Shown here: piece after piece, positions 1-6,558 of the stretch
Position numbering within the stretch: position 1 is the first letter of the stretch
Layout: the number at the start of each line of letters is the position of its first letter
Notes under the pieces: model-generated
What the model was told of the DNA's origin: nothing
Databases searched by the model: none
The model's input: only the letters and a program-made list of their open reading frames with translations
Program-made: the position numbers and the translations under genes
Source of the DNA: Coriobacteriia bacterium
GTDB taxonomy: Bacteria > Actinomycetota > Coriobacteriia > Anaerosomatales > Anaerosomataceae
Length of the DNA: 22,487 bases
Direction: 5' to 3'
NCBI GenBank assembly: GCA_016938395.1
Contig: JAFGUS010000193.1
Span: 1-22,487 of the forward strand

Positions 1-1
1 C

Positions 2-87
2 GCGGGTGTGGCGGAATGGCAGACGCGCATGGTTCAGGTCCATGTGGGGGCAACCCCGTGAAGGTTCAACTCCTTTCACCCGCACCA
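2..87 (+). tRNA. tRNA-Leu (anticodon CAG)
   Basis: Seven-base acceptor stem (2-8 with 77-83), discriminator A84 and an encoded CCA at 85-87. The anticodon stem is CATGG/CCATG around a loop with CAG at 35-37, which reads CUG leucine codons. A long variable arm (GGGG-CAA-CCCC) makes it a type II tRNA, as expected for leucine. All parts are visible and the gene is complete. Confidence 0.97.
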
Positions 88-98
88 GACGCTCATGG

Positions 99-126
99 AC
101 GGCCCCCCGGGGCCGTTCATTGTGTT
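99..126 (+). terminator. Rho-independent terminator of tRNA-Leu
   Basis: A GC-only-loop hairpin ACGGCCC/GGGCCGT follows the tRNA by about 12 nt and is followed by a T-rich run (TTCATTGTGTT). Position and shape fit an intrinsic terminator for the tRNA transcript. Confidence 0.75.
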
Positions 127-179
127 CGGCGGCCACACGTCGCACAATCGGGTAGCAGACTTGCGACGAAAGGGCACTG

Positions 180-728
180 ATGGCTCGGCGAATCCTGATC
201 ATGCTCGCGCTGGCGGCGGCCTTGTTTGCCATGCCCGCCTGCGACGATGCAGACCCCGCTATCCTCGAGCAACAGCTGAACGAATCGATGGAGACAGCGG
301 TTGAGGCGACCGCGCCGGAAGACGTCACGCCGACGGCGCTCCTGACCCCCGCCGATGTCGAGGCGGTGTCCGGTCTCACGGGTCTCACGACGGTTCCGTA
401 CGCACCGGAGACCGGAGCGGGCGGGGACGTGAACATCGCCGACGAGTCGGGTCAGCTCGTGGCGATGCTCGTGGTCGGTGACTCGGAGCTCTGGGACGCG
501 TGGCTGACCGACGGATTCACCGTCCGCGAGCCGGTGACGCCGCCGGTGGGCGACGAGTCGTTCATCGGACCGAGCCCGGAAGTGGGAGAGGCGATCTACA
601 TCTTCGGCTTCAAGAAGGGTGAGATCGCTGTGGCCATCGACACGTACTTCGACGAGGGCGGGTACGATACCATCCTGAGCATCGAGGACTTGCGCGCTCT
701 CGCCGAGATCGTCGCGGACCGCCTCTAG
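180..728 (+). CDS. small putative lipoprotein, function unknown
   Basis: A 182-residue protein. It opens with a charged start (MARR), a hydrophobic stretch of about 14 residues and a Cys at residue 21 in the context AMPAC. This reads as a lipoprotein signal with a somewhat unusual lipobox (Met-Pro before Ala-Cys). The mature part is acidic and soluble, with no motif I recognise; its pattern of short beta-rich segments is typical of small surface lipoproteins. AAAGGG lies about 6 nt upstream of the ATG. The downstream DUF2177 membrane gene starts 13 nt after the stop, so the two are probably co-transcribed. Lipidation and surface location are inferred from the N-terminus only; no function can be assigned. 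Confidence 0.8.
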   Translation: MARRILIMLALAAALFAMPACDDADPAILEQQLNESMETAVEATAPEDVTPTALLTPADVEAVSGLTGLTTVPYAPETGAGGDVNIADESGQLVAMLVVGDSELWDAWLTDGFTVREPVTPPVGDESFIGPSPEVGEAIYIFGFKKGEIAVAIDTYFDEGGYDTILSIEDLRALAEIVADRL

Positions 729-741
729 AACGGAGGGCGTC

Positions 742-1149
742 ATGCAGGGCATCAAGCTGGTATGGCTCTACCTGATCACGTTTGCCGCGTTCCTCGCCAT
801 CGACTTCGTCTGGTTGACCACGATGGGAGACCGCTTCTATCGCGCGCAGCTCGGCTCACTCATGCGCGAGCAGGCGAACCTGCCTGTAGCCCTGCTGTTC
901 TACGTCTTCTACGTCATCGGCGTCCTCGTGCTCGCCGTCATGCCGGGTGTGGAGGCCGAATCCGTGGTCAAGGCGGCGGCATACGGCGCTCTGCTCGGCT
1001 TCGTGGCATATGGCACGTACGACATCACCAACCTGTCGACGATACGTGACTGGCCGGTTGTGGTGACGGTCGTCGATCTCGTGTGGGGTAGCGTCCTTAC
1101 AGGATCGGTCGCCACGGTCGGCTACTTCGTGGCGCGCTGGCTCAAGTGA
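742..1149 (+). CDS. DUF2177 family membrane protein
   Basis: A 135-residue, very hydrophobic protein with about four membrane segments (roughly residues 5-25, 45-65, 77-95 and 108-131). The early motif FLAIDFVWL, the FYRAQLG segment and the GALLGFVAYGTYDITNLS stretch are those of the DUF2177 family, whose biochemical role is unknown. GGAGGG lies 5 nt upstream of the ATG. It directly follows the lipoprotein gene and probably shares its transcript. Family membership is a recognition call; function is not known for the family. Confidence 0.85.
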   Translation: MQGIKLVWLYLITFAAFLAIDFVWLTTMGDRFYRAQLGSLMREQANLPVALLFYVFYVIGVLVLAVMPGVEAESVVKAAAYGALLGFVAYGTYDITNLSTIRDWPVVVTVVDLVWGSVLTGSVATVGYFVARWLK

Positions 1150-1174
1150 CGTCCGGCGCGGTCCGTCGTTCGCG

Positions 1175-1258
1175 GGCGGGAACCACCCGCCGTGCAGGTA
1201 TGCGAGCCGAGGCGTCGTAGTCCCTTCAAGGGGCGCGCCGCCGTGCGCGATGGCGCAC
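1175..1258 (+). other. intergenic hairpins before the radical SAM gene
   Basis: The 144-nt gap between the DUF2177 gene and the radical SAM gene holds two perfect hairpins: GGCGGG/CCCGCC (1175-1180 with 1186-1191) and GTGCGC/GCGCAC around a GATG tetraloop (1243-1248 with 1253-1258). Neither is followed by a T tract, so these are weak terminator candidates or leader structures. No confident promoter is seen, although TATCGT at 1273-1278 could serve as a -10 element. Confidence 0.35.
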
Positions 1259-1293
1259 TGCTCTCGCACAACTATCGTTAGGACGTGTCATAC

Positions 1294-2628
1294 ATGCTGT
1301 CTGAACGCATCGTCACCGGTGCGCTGCGCGTACTGAACCGACGGTATCTCGGTCAGGAGCCCGCCGACGGGCGGGGTCTGCCCGGTCCGGCCCCTGGTAA
1401 GCGGTACACGCTCTACCTCCATGTGCCGTTCTGCGAGCGCCTCTGCCCGTACTGCTCGTTCAACCGGTTCCTGTACGGGGAGGAACGGGCACGCACGTAC
1501 TTCACCGCCCTCAGGCGGGAGCTGCAGACCGCCGCCGGCACAGGCTATGACTTCGCCACGCTCTACATCGGCGGGGGGACGCCTACGATTCTGCTCGACG
1601 AGCTCTGCGACACGATCGACCTGGCGAAGTCGCTCTTCCCCGGCATCGGGGAAGTCTCTGCCGAGACAAGTCCCAATCACATCACCGACGAGTCGATCGC
1701 GGCGCTCAAGCACCGCGTGGACCGGTTCAGCGTCGGAGTTCAGAGCTTCGATGACACCTTGCTGCAGCAGATGGCCCGCTACGACAAGTACGGGTGCGGC
1801 GAGCAGGTCTTCGAGCAGGTGCAGCGGGCCGCGGGCCAGTTCCACTCGCTCAACGTGGACATGATCTTCAACTTCCCGAGCCAGACGCGCGCGATGCTCG
1901 AGCGGGACATCGAGCTCGTGAAGCAGACCGGCGCCAACCAGACGACCTTCTACCCGCTGATGGCCTCTCCGAAGAACCGCCGCGAGCTAGCTCGCACCAT
2001 CGGCCGTATCGATTTCGGGCGCGAGGCCGAGTACTACCGGCTCGTGTGTGGGGGCCTTGCACCCGAGTTCGAGCCCGCTTCAGCGTGGACGTTCTCCAAA
2101 GACAAAGGTGGCATGATCGACGAGTACATCGTCGACTACGACGAGTACGTGGGGCTTGGCTCCGGTGCGCTGTCGTTCGTGGACGGGCGCATCTACAACA
2201 ACACGTTCTCCCTTTCGGACTACGAGCGGCGCATCGCCGAGGCGCGATCGGCTGTGGCGAAGATGGGTCGCCCGTACGGCCGAAAGGCGCGCATGCGCTA
2301 CCGGTTCGTGACCGACCTGTTCGGACTGCGCCTGGACAAGGCCCGATTCCTGCGTGACTTCGGCGTGCCCGCGGAGCGCGGTCTGTGGGCCGAGTTGGCG
2401 TTCATGAGGATGGCGGGCGGTATCGCTACCGATACGCCGACGGAGATCACCCTCACGGAAGCGGGGCGCTATCTCCTGCTTGTGATGATGCGGGAGACCC
2501 TCGCGGCCTCCAACGACCACCGCGACCACGAGCGCGAGCTGTTGCCTCCGGATGAGAAGGTGCTGCTCAACGACGATGCGGCTGCGGTGAGCGCGGCGCC
2601 CTGTGAGGAATGTGTGGTCACCGCATAG
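1294..2628 (+). CDS. class C (HemN/HemW-like) radical SAM protein
   Basis: A 444-residue radical SAM protein. The cluster motif CERLCPYCSF gives CxxxCxxC at Cys47, Cys51 and Cys54, followed by Phe as in HemW rather than the fourth Cys of HemN. The SAM-binding GGGTP is at about 93-97, with later HemN-type motifs (SVGVQSFDD, NVDMIFNFPSQT, YYPLM-like region) and a C-terminal HemN domain. The family includes oxygen-independent coproporphyrinogen oxidase, the heme chaperone HemW and class C methyltransferases such as menaquinone methyltransferases (MenK type). Sequence alone does not choose among them. The UbiA-type prenyltransferase 13 nt downstream points to heme or quinone side chemistry. An in-frame GTG lies at 1285, but TAGGA sits about 10 nt before ATG 1294 and only one base before the GTG, so I prefer the ATG. 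Confidence 0.85.
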   Translation: MLSERIVTGALRVLNRRYLGQEPADGRGLPGPAPGKRYTLYLHVPFCERLCPYCSFNRFLYGEERARTYFTALRRELQTAAGTGYDFATLYIGGGTPTILLDELCDTIDLAKSLFPGIGEVSAETSPNHITDESIAALKHRVDRFSVGVQSFDDTLLQQMARYDKYGCGEQVFEQVQRAAGQFHSLNVDMIFNFPSQTRAMLERDIELVKQTGANQTTFYPLMASPKNRRELARTIGRIDFGREAEYYRLVCGGLAPEFEPASAWTFSKDKGGMIDEYIVDYDEYVGLGSGALSFVDGRIYNNTFSLSDYERRIAEARSAVAKMGRPYGRKARMRYRFVTDLFGLRLDKARFLRDFGVPAERGLWAELAFMRMAGGIATDTPTEITLTEAGRYLLLVMMRETLAASNDHRDHERELLPPDEKVLLNDDAAAVSAAPCEECVVTA

Positions 2629-2641
2629 CCCGGGGAGAAGC

Positions 2642-3550
2642 GTGGACCGGAGTGTGACGATACAGGCGGGCACCGAGCGTCGCGGCGCGGCATGGCGCAA
2701 GCGCGCGGTGGCGTATCTCGAGCTCACCAAGCCGCGTCAGACGGCTCTGTTGATGGTCACAGGACTCGGCGCGTATCTCATGGGGGCAGCAGGGGCTGTA
2801 TCGTGGCCGACCTTCGCAGCGGGTATGGCCGGTCTCGCGGCAGCGGTCGCCGGCTCGACAGCGCTCAACATGGTGCTCGATCGTGACATCGATCGCGTGA
2901 TGGACCGCACCGGCCGCAGACCGCTCCCGTCAGGCCGCATCTCGGTCTCCCGTGCATGGGCGTTCGGCTTCGGCCTGGCCGGCGTCGGGCTGGCACTGTC
3001 GTGGGCGGCCGACGCGCTCTTCGGCCTGGTGGTCAGCCTCGGACTGTTGTTCGACGTGGTGGTGTACACGATGTGGCTCAAGCGCCGGAGCGCGGCGTCG
3101 ATCCTGATCGGCGGGATTGCGGGCGGCATGCCGGCGCTCGCGGGACGCGTGCTCGCGACCGGAGCGGTCGACGTGATCGGCCTGCTGCTCGCCGCAGGGG
3201 TGGTGCTGTGGATTCCCGCACACATCCTCACGCTGGCGATGCGCCATGTCGACGAGTACGGGCGCGCGGGCGTGCCGGTTTGGCCCGCGGTTCATGGCGA
3301 GGCGAGCACGCGGCGGGTCATCGCGGTCGCCACCGCGGGGGCAGCCGGAGTGTTGCTGGCTGCGGGTCTGCGTGCCGGCGTGCACGTTGTCGCACTCGCA
3401 GGACTCGGCCTGGCGGGTGCGGTGATGGTGGCGCTGTCACTGGCAGCGCTGGCCCGGCCCTCGGAGCGCCGCAACTGGACGCTCTTCAAGGCCGCCTCGC
3501 TCTACATGGCCTTCGCCTTCGTGTGCCTCACGCTCGGTTCGGTCATCTGA
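2642..3550 (+). CDS. UbiA-superfamily prenyltransferase, heme O synthase (CtaB/CyoE)-like
   Basis: A 302-residue integral membrane protein with about eight to nine hydrophobic segments. The polyprenyl-diphosphate Mg site NMVLDRDIDRVMDRT has Asn76, Asp80 and Asp84, followed by GRRPLPSG, closest to CtaB/CyoE. The following YTMWLKR, IGGIAGGMPALAG and IPAHILTLAMRHVDEYGRAGVPVWP segments also match the heme O synthase layout, although the usual WTPPHF is here WIPAHI. Such enzymes attach a prenyl chain to heme B, a quinone head group or a related ring in the membrane. GGGGAGAAG lies 2-3 nt before GTG 2642; an upstream GTG at 2603 would overlap the radical SAM gene and lacks a good ribosome site. No oxidase genes are nearby, so the acceptor (heme or naphthoquinone) is open. 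Confidence 0.82.
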   Translation: MDRSVTIQAGTERRGAAWRKRAVAYLELTKPRQTALLMVTGLGAYLMGAAGAVSWPTFAAGMAGLAAAVAGSTALNMVLDRDIDRVMDRTGRRPLPSGRISVSRAWAFGFGLAGVGLALSWAADALFGLVVSLGLLFDVVVYTMWLKRRSAASILIGGIAGGMPALAGRVLATGAVDVIGLLLAAGVVLWIPAHILTLAMRHVDEYGRAGVPVWPAVHGEASTRRVIAVATAGAAGVLLAAGLRAGVHVVALAGLGLAGAVMVALSLAALARPSERRNWTLFKAASLYMAFAFVCLTLGSVI

Positions 3551-3553
3551 GCA

Positions 3554-3607
3554 CCAGTCCGGGACGCGGCCATGCTTCCGGCGGTTTGCGCACCACTCCC
3601 GAACTGG
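3554..3607. other. long inverted repeat between genes
   Basis: CCAGTCCGGGA (3554-3564) and TCCCGAACTGG (3597-3607) form an 11-bp stem with one C/A mismatch and a 32-nt loop. It lies between the prenyltransferase stop and the next start. No T tract follows, so it may be a transcript-end or leader structure rather than a standard terminator. Confidence 0.35.
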
Positions 3608-3640
3608 GGCATGATGGTGTCCCGGTCGGAGGTGGCTGCT

Positions 3641-4003
3641 ATGCGCGACATCTGCGAGCCCATCAGCTTCGATGACGACTTCACCACCGAGCATGCGCTG
3701 CGGATGCTCGACTTCTACTGCAAGACGCTCCAGCGCCTCGGCTACGAGCCCGTGCCCTACCCTGACGGGGACGAGCACATCGGCGCGCGCAAGATCTCGA
3801 CCCCAGGATTCGACACGCTCCGACATGCCCACTGGATGGTGCATGCCACGCGCGACTTCCTCCGCGCCGGACGCTTCGCCAAGGCGTACCGCTGGATCGG
3901 GACGATCCAGGGCATCCTGCTCATGAACGGCATCTTCAGCATCACCGAACTCAAGGGGCACAACCGCTTCGATCTGCCACCAGTGCCCCCTCGCGGTCGG
4001 TAA
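3641..4003 (+). CDS. uncharacterised 120-residue protein
   Basis: A soluble, mainly helical-looking protein of 120 residues with an acidic N-terminus (FDDDFTTEHALRMLDFYCK). A central stretch is rich in His and aromatic residues (FDTLRHAHWMVHATRDFLRAGRFAKAYRWIGTIQGILL), and the tail is basic and Pro-rich. I do not recognise the family. The paired helices and the layout DFLRAGRFAKAYRWIGTIQG suggest a small helical bundle. Start choice: GGAGG at 3628-3632 lies 8 nt before this ATG. In-frame ATGs at 3572, 3611 and 3614 would lengthen it, but none has a comparable ribosome site. The small Cys-rich gene follows 35 nt later on the same strand. Confidence 0.7.
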   Translation: MRDICEPISFDDDFTTEHALRMLDFYCKTLQRLGYEPVPYPDGDEHIGARKISTPGFDTLRHAHWMVHATRDFLRAGRFAKAYRWIGTIQGILLMNGIFSITELKGHNRFDLPPVPPRGR

Positions 4004-4038
4004 GTGCAGCGAACGCATCCCGAGTAAGGGGGCCGCGG

Positions 4039-4251
4039 GTGGACGGGTTCACGCCGATACGGGGCAAGTGCTTCTACTGGCGCGAGAAGCTCGTTGAAGA
4101 GGATCGCTTCGACACGCGGCTGAAGAAGGACGAATGGCGGGTTGACTGCACCTGCTTCGTCGAAGGCGACCAGTGGCGCTACACGATCACGGAGGTCCCG
4201 GCCAACTGTCCGATGCATCGGAAGTGCCGGTACTACATCCTCTCGGGCTAG
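4039..4251 (+). CDS. small Cys-rich protein, function unknown
   Basis: A 70-residue protein starting at GTG, with AAGGGGG about 6 nt upstream. It has five cysteines (residues 11, 37, 39, 57 and 63) spread as C..CxC..C..C. It is rich in Trp, Tyr and charged residues and has no signal peptide or membrane segment. Cysteines at this density suggest a metal site or a small domain held by metal, but the spacing matches no zinc ribbon or ferredoxin I can name. Codon use resembles its neighbours. It is probably co-transcribed with the 120-residue gene upstream; the link between them is positional only. Confidence 0.65.
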   Translation: MDGFTPIRGKCFYWREKLVEEDRFDTRLKKDEWRVDCTCFVEGDQWRYTITEVPANCPMHRKCRYYILSG

Positions 4252-4302
4252 ATCGCCGTCCGGCCATCGGGCCCGCGCCTCAGCCTCCCGTGTTCGAATA
4301 AG

Positions 4303-4334
4303 CGACAGCCCTCCTCCGGGGAGAAGGGCTGTCG
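4303..4334 (-). terminator. hairpin, likely terminator of the zinc-ribbon gene
   Basis: A perfect 10-bp stem, CGACAGCCCT (4303-4312) and AGGGCTGTCG (4325-4334), with a 12-nt loop. Read on the minus strand it is followed by CTTATTCG, the only slightly T-rich flank. It lies about 60 nt past the stop of the minus-strand minigene and about 50 nt past the stop of the plus-strand Cys-rich gene, so it may end both transcripts. Confidence 0.6.
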
Positions 4335-4394
4335 TCGGAGCCGGTCGCGGTATCCGTTGTGGGTGTTGTTCCGTGGCGGCCGGCGAATCCGCTC

Positions 4395-4571
4395 CTAGTA
4401 GCGGCCCGAGAAGCCGCTGGGGATGCCCACGCCCATGCCGTGTACCACGCGGACCTGGAAGCCCGAGCCGCTGCAGCCGTTGCAGGGGCGCCACTCCTTG
4501 TGGCCCGGCTGTGATTCCACCGGCATGACCTTGTTGCCCTTGCAGACCGGGCAGGTCTCTTTCTTCACCAT
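4395..4571 (-). CDS. 58-residue zinc-ribbon (DnaJ-type CxxC pair) protein
   Basis: Translation on the minus strand gives 58 residues beginning MVKKETCPVCKGNKVMP and ending GFSGRY. Two CxxC knuckles (Cys7/Cys10 in CPVCKG, Cys30/Cys33 in CNGCSGSG) are 19 residues apart. They resemble one zinc-binding unit of the DnaJ cysteine-rich domain (CxxCxGxG), so zinc binding is expected. The C-terminal tail is Gly-rich with few charges. The start is decided by AAGGAGGT (4579-4586 on the other strand) 7 nt before the ATG, an almost perfect Shine-Dalgarno. A promoter at 4628-4658 and a terminator hairpin at 4303-4334 make it a free-standing gene. Its cellular role is not known; small proteins of this type may act as chaperone or regulatory partners, which is inference only. 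Confidence 0.85.
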   Translation of the reverse strand: MVKKETCPVCKGNKVMPVESQPGHKEWRPCNGCSGSGFQVRVVHGMGVGIPSGFSGRY

Positions 4572-4583
4572 CGCGGTGACCTC

Positions 4584-4609
4584 CTTAAGTGACCACGATG
4601 AAACTTAAG
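4584..4609 (-). promoter_or_regulatory. palindrome over the Shine-Dalgarno of the zinc-ribbon gene
   Basis: CTTAAGT (4584-4590) and ACTTAAG (4603-4609) form a perfect 7-bp inverted repeat with a 12-nt spacer. It lies in the leader of the minus-strand minigene. The proximal arm runs into the AAGG part of the ribosome binding site (4579-4586), so pairing in the mRNA, or a protein bound to the DNA, could limit expression. Confidence 0.5.
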
Positions 4610-4627
4610 CAATCTTCATTCCAAAGG

Positions 4628-4658
4628 AGTATATCGTCTGCCCGCTAACGAAAGTCAA
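4628..4658 (-). promoter_or_regulatory. sigma70-type promoter of the zinc-ribbon gene
   Basis: On the minus strand there is TTGACT (4653-4658), 19 nt, then TATACT (4628-4633). Both hexamers are one base from consensus, and the spacing is slightly long. The local AT-richness stands out from the surrounding GC-rich DNA. The predicted transcript would have a leader of about 50 nt holding the CTTAAG palindrome. Confidence 0.65.
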
Positions 4659-4814
4659 GGGTCTTCTTCGAATCAGACGCAAACACTCGATTGGAGATGA
4701 CGTCCAGGTAACGGCTCGGGGGCGGCTGTCTGTCGTGGGGTTGTTGCATAGGGTCAAGCGCGCGATAAGGGTGGTGAATGCATACACGCGACCACGACAG
4801 GCAGGTAGAACGGA

Positions 4815-5147
4815 ATGCTCGCACCACGCGTCAACATCTCGCTCCAGCACGCTGAGGCCGCACTGGCGCCGCACGTCGCGCATGCCGAGCAGGCCATAAA
4901 GCCGCACATCAAGCGGGTCGTGCTCACGCTCGGGCTGGCGTATCCCATGGCGATGGCGCCCCAGCTGTACAACGTCTGGGTGCTCAATCGCACCTCAGGC
5001 CTGAGCGAGTTCACCTACACCGCGGGCCTGATCATGGCGCTCACGTGGACGCTCTACGGTTTCGTGAACCGCGACAAGGCCATCTTCACGCTCAACCTGC
5101 TGTGGATCGGAGTGCACACCACGATGATCATCGGCCTGCTCAGGTAG
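4815..5147 (+). CDS. SemiSWEET/PQ-loop family small transporter
   Basis: A 110-residue protein with a polar N-terminal helix of about 33 residues and then three membrane segments (about 35-52, 66-82 and 90-108). The first segment ends in the PQ-loop signature APQLYNVW (Pro49-Gln50), followed by TSGLSEFTY, which matches the KSxxGLS part of the motif. Bacterial SemiSWEETs are three-helix units that dimerise to form a sugar pore. Substrate cannot be read from sequence; other PQ-loop proteins carry other solutes. The N-terminal extension is longer than in most SemiSWEETs. No strong Shine-Dalgarno is seen (AACGGA just before the ATG). It stands alone, converging on sufB. Confidence 0.85.
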   Translation: MLAPRVNISLQHAEAALAPHVAHAEQAIKPHIKRVVLTLGLAYPMAMAPQLYNVWVLNRTSGLSEFTYTAGLIMALTWTLYGFVNRDKAIFTLNLLWIGVHTTMIIGLLR

Positions 5148-5182
5148 GCGCTGGCGGCAGAGACGCAGCCTCCCCCTCGCAC

Positions 5183-5210
5183 GAGAGCCGCCCTGCTCAG
5201 GGCTGCTCTC
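5183..5210. terminator. terminator hairpin between convergent genes
   Basis: GAGAGCCGCCCT (5183-5194) and AGGGCTGCTCTC (5199-5210) form a 12-bp stem with a single mismatch and a 4-nt GCTC loop. The plus-strand flank CTTGTGT is only moderately T-rich. It lies 35 nt past the SemiSWEET stop and 76 nt beyond the sufB stop on the other strand, and may serve both. Confidence 0.65.
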
Positions 5211-5286
5211 CTTGTGTCACACGATTCCGACTTTGCCGTAGGACGCTCTGGCGCAACCCATGGCAGCGATCACTCTCGGTCCGGGG

Positions 5287-6558
5287 CTACATCGCTTCCT
5301 TGCTCGTCTCTTCGATCGCCTTGTCGATCTGCTTGCGCAGCACGTCGGGCAGGCCGGGGATGTCGATGTTGACGAACCCGCGGGTGATCATCGAGATAGC
5401 CTCGTCCTTGGGCAGACCGCGGGTCATGAGGTAGTAGATCTCCTCGGCGGCGATCGGCGAGATAGCGGCCTCGTGGGAGAGTTCCGCACCCGGCGCACCC
5501 TCGCTTGCGAGGTCCGGGATCGCCCACTGCGTCGACTCGGCCGACTGCACGATGCCGCGGCAGTCCAGGTGCGCCTTGCAGCTGTTGGTCCGGCCGATCA
5601 GTCGGCCGCGCGAGTACACCGTGGAGCGGTCCATGCTCACGGTGCGCGCCACGGCCTCCGAGCGCGAGCCTTCGCCGATCAGCTGCGTCTCGCTGCCGAG
5701 GTCGATGATCGAGTCCTTCAGCCCGTAGACGATCGAGTTGAAGACCGCGGTGGACCGGTCGCCGACGAGCTTGGCCACCGGGAACGCCTGGATCGACTTC
5801 ACCGGTTTGAGGAGCACGTAGTTGTTGATGTAGACGCCGTCCTCCTCCACCACGATGCCGGTGCGCGGACGGACGCTGAAGTCTTCGGCCCAGTTGTGCA
5901 CCATGGTGAAGGTGAGCTTGGCTCCCTTGCCCACGTAGAACTCGGAGATGCCGGCGTGCAGGCCCTCCTTCACGTCCGTGTGGATGTTGCAGCCGGTGAT
6001 GACGTTCGCCTCGGCGCCGTCTTCCAGGATGATGATGTTGTGGACGTTCTGGCTGACGTCGCTCTCGCTCACGAACAAGCAGGCCTGGATCGGCTTCTCG
6101 ACCTTGCGGCCGGCCTTCACGCGGATGAAGTAGCCCTCGGTCTGGTGGAGCGCCACGATGGCGGTGTACTTGTCCTTGTCAGGCGCGACCGCCTTCCACC
6201 ACCACTTCTCGACCATCTCCTCGCCATAGCGCTTGAGCGCCTCCTCAGTGCTCATGATCTCGATGGCGTCGTCGAAGGCCTTCTGTACGCGCTCGTAGAT
6301 TGGCGTGCGGTCCATCTGGAAGTAGCTCGCGGAGCGCTCGCTCTCGTCGGAGGTGAAGCCCGAAAGCAGCACGGTCTCCTTCACCTGGCGTTGCAGCGAA
6401 TCCAACGAGGCGATCTTGTCGGCTTCCGAGACGGTCCGGAAGCGGGTGATGTCGATGTCGGGGCCGAGCGCTGCCGGCTTGTCGATGGCGGCCTCCGCGG
6501 CCGCGCGGATCTCGGCAAGGCGCGCCTCGGCGCTCTCACTCAGGCGAATGTCTGGCAT
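5287..6558 (-). CDS. sufB: SufB/SufD-type Fe-S cluster scaffold (SmsB-like)
   Basis: A 423-residue protein of the SufB/SufD family, which forms the scaffold on which the SufC ATPase assembles Fe-S clusters in the cytoplasm. Typical parts are the central parallel beta-helix region (NVHNIIILEDGAEANVI, GAKLTFTMVHNWAEDFSVRPRT) and the C-terminal core ELSHEAAISPIAAEEIYYLMTRGL. A Cys in KAHLDCRGI aligns with the essential SufB cysteine, which favours SufB over SufD. The order sufC-sufB with no sufD, sufS or sufU in the window fits the reduced two-component Suf (SMS) systems. I chose ATG 6558 because GGAG lies 8 nt upstream; a GTG at 6576 is possible. The start is 19 nt inside the end of sufC, so the two are translationally coupled. 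Confidence 0.88.
   Translation of the reverse strand: MPDIRLSESAEARLAEIRAAAEAAIDKPAALGPDIDITRFRTVSEADKIASLDSLQRQVKETVLLSGFTSDESERSASYFQMDRTPIYERVQKAFDDAIEIMSTEEALKRYGEEMVEKWWWKAVAPDKDKYTAIVALHQTEGYFIRVKAGRKVEKPIQACLFVSESDVSQNVHNIIILEDGAEANVITGCNIHTDVKEGLHAGISEFYVGKGAKLTFTMVHNWAEDFSVRPRTGIVVEEDGVYINNYVLLKPVKSIQAFPVAKLVGDRSTAVFNSIVYGLKDSIIDLGSETQLIGEGSRSEAVARTVSMDRSTVYSRGRLIGRTNSCKAHLDCRGIVQSAESTQWAIPDLASEGAPGAELSHEAAISPIAAEEIYYLMTRGLPKDEAISMITRGFVNIDIPGLPDVLRKQIDKAIEETSKEAM

Noticed and set aside
2956..3675. 239-codon plus-strand frame overlapping the prenyltransferase
   Set aside because: Arg/Gly-rich shifted-frame reading of a clear membrane protein.
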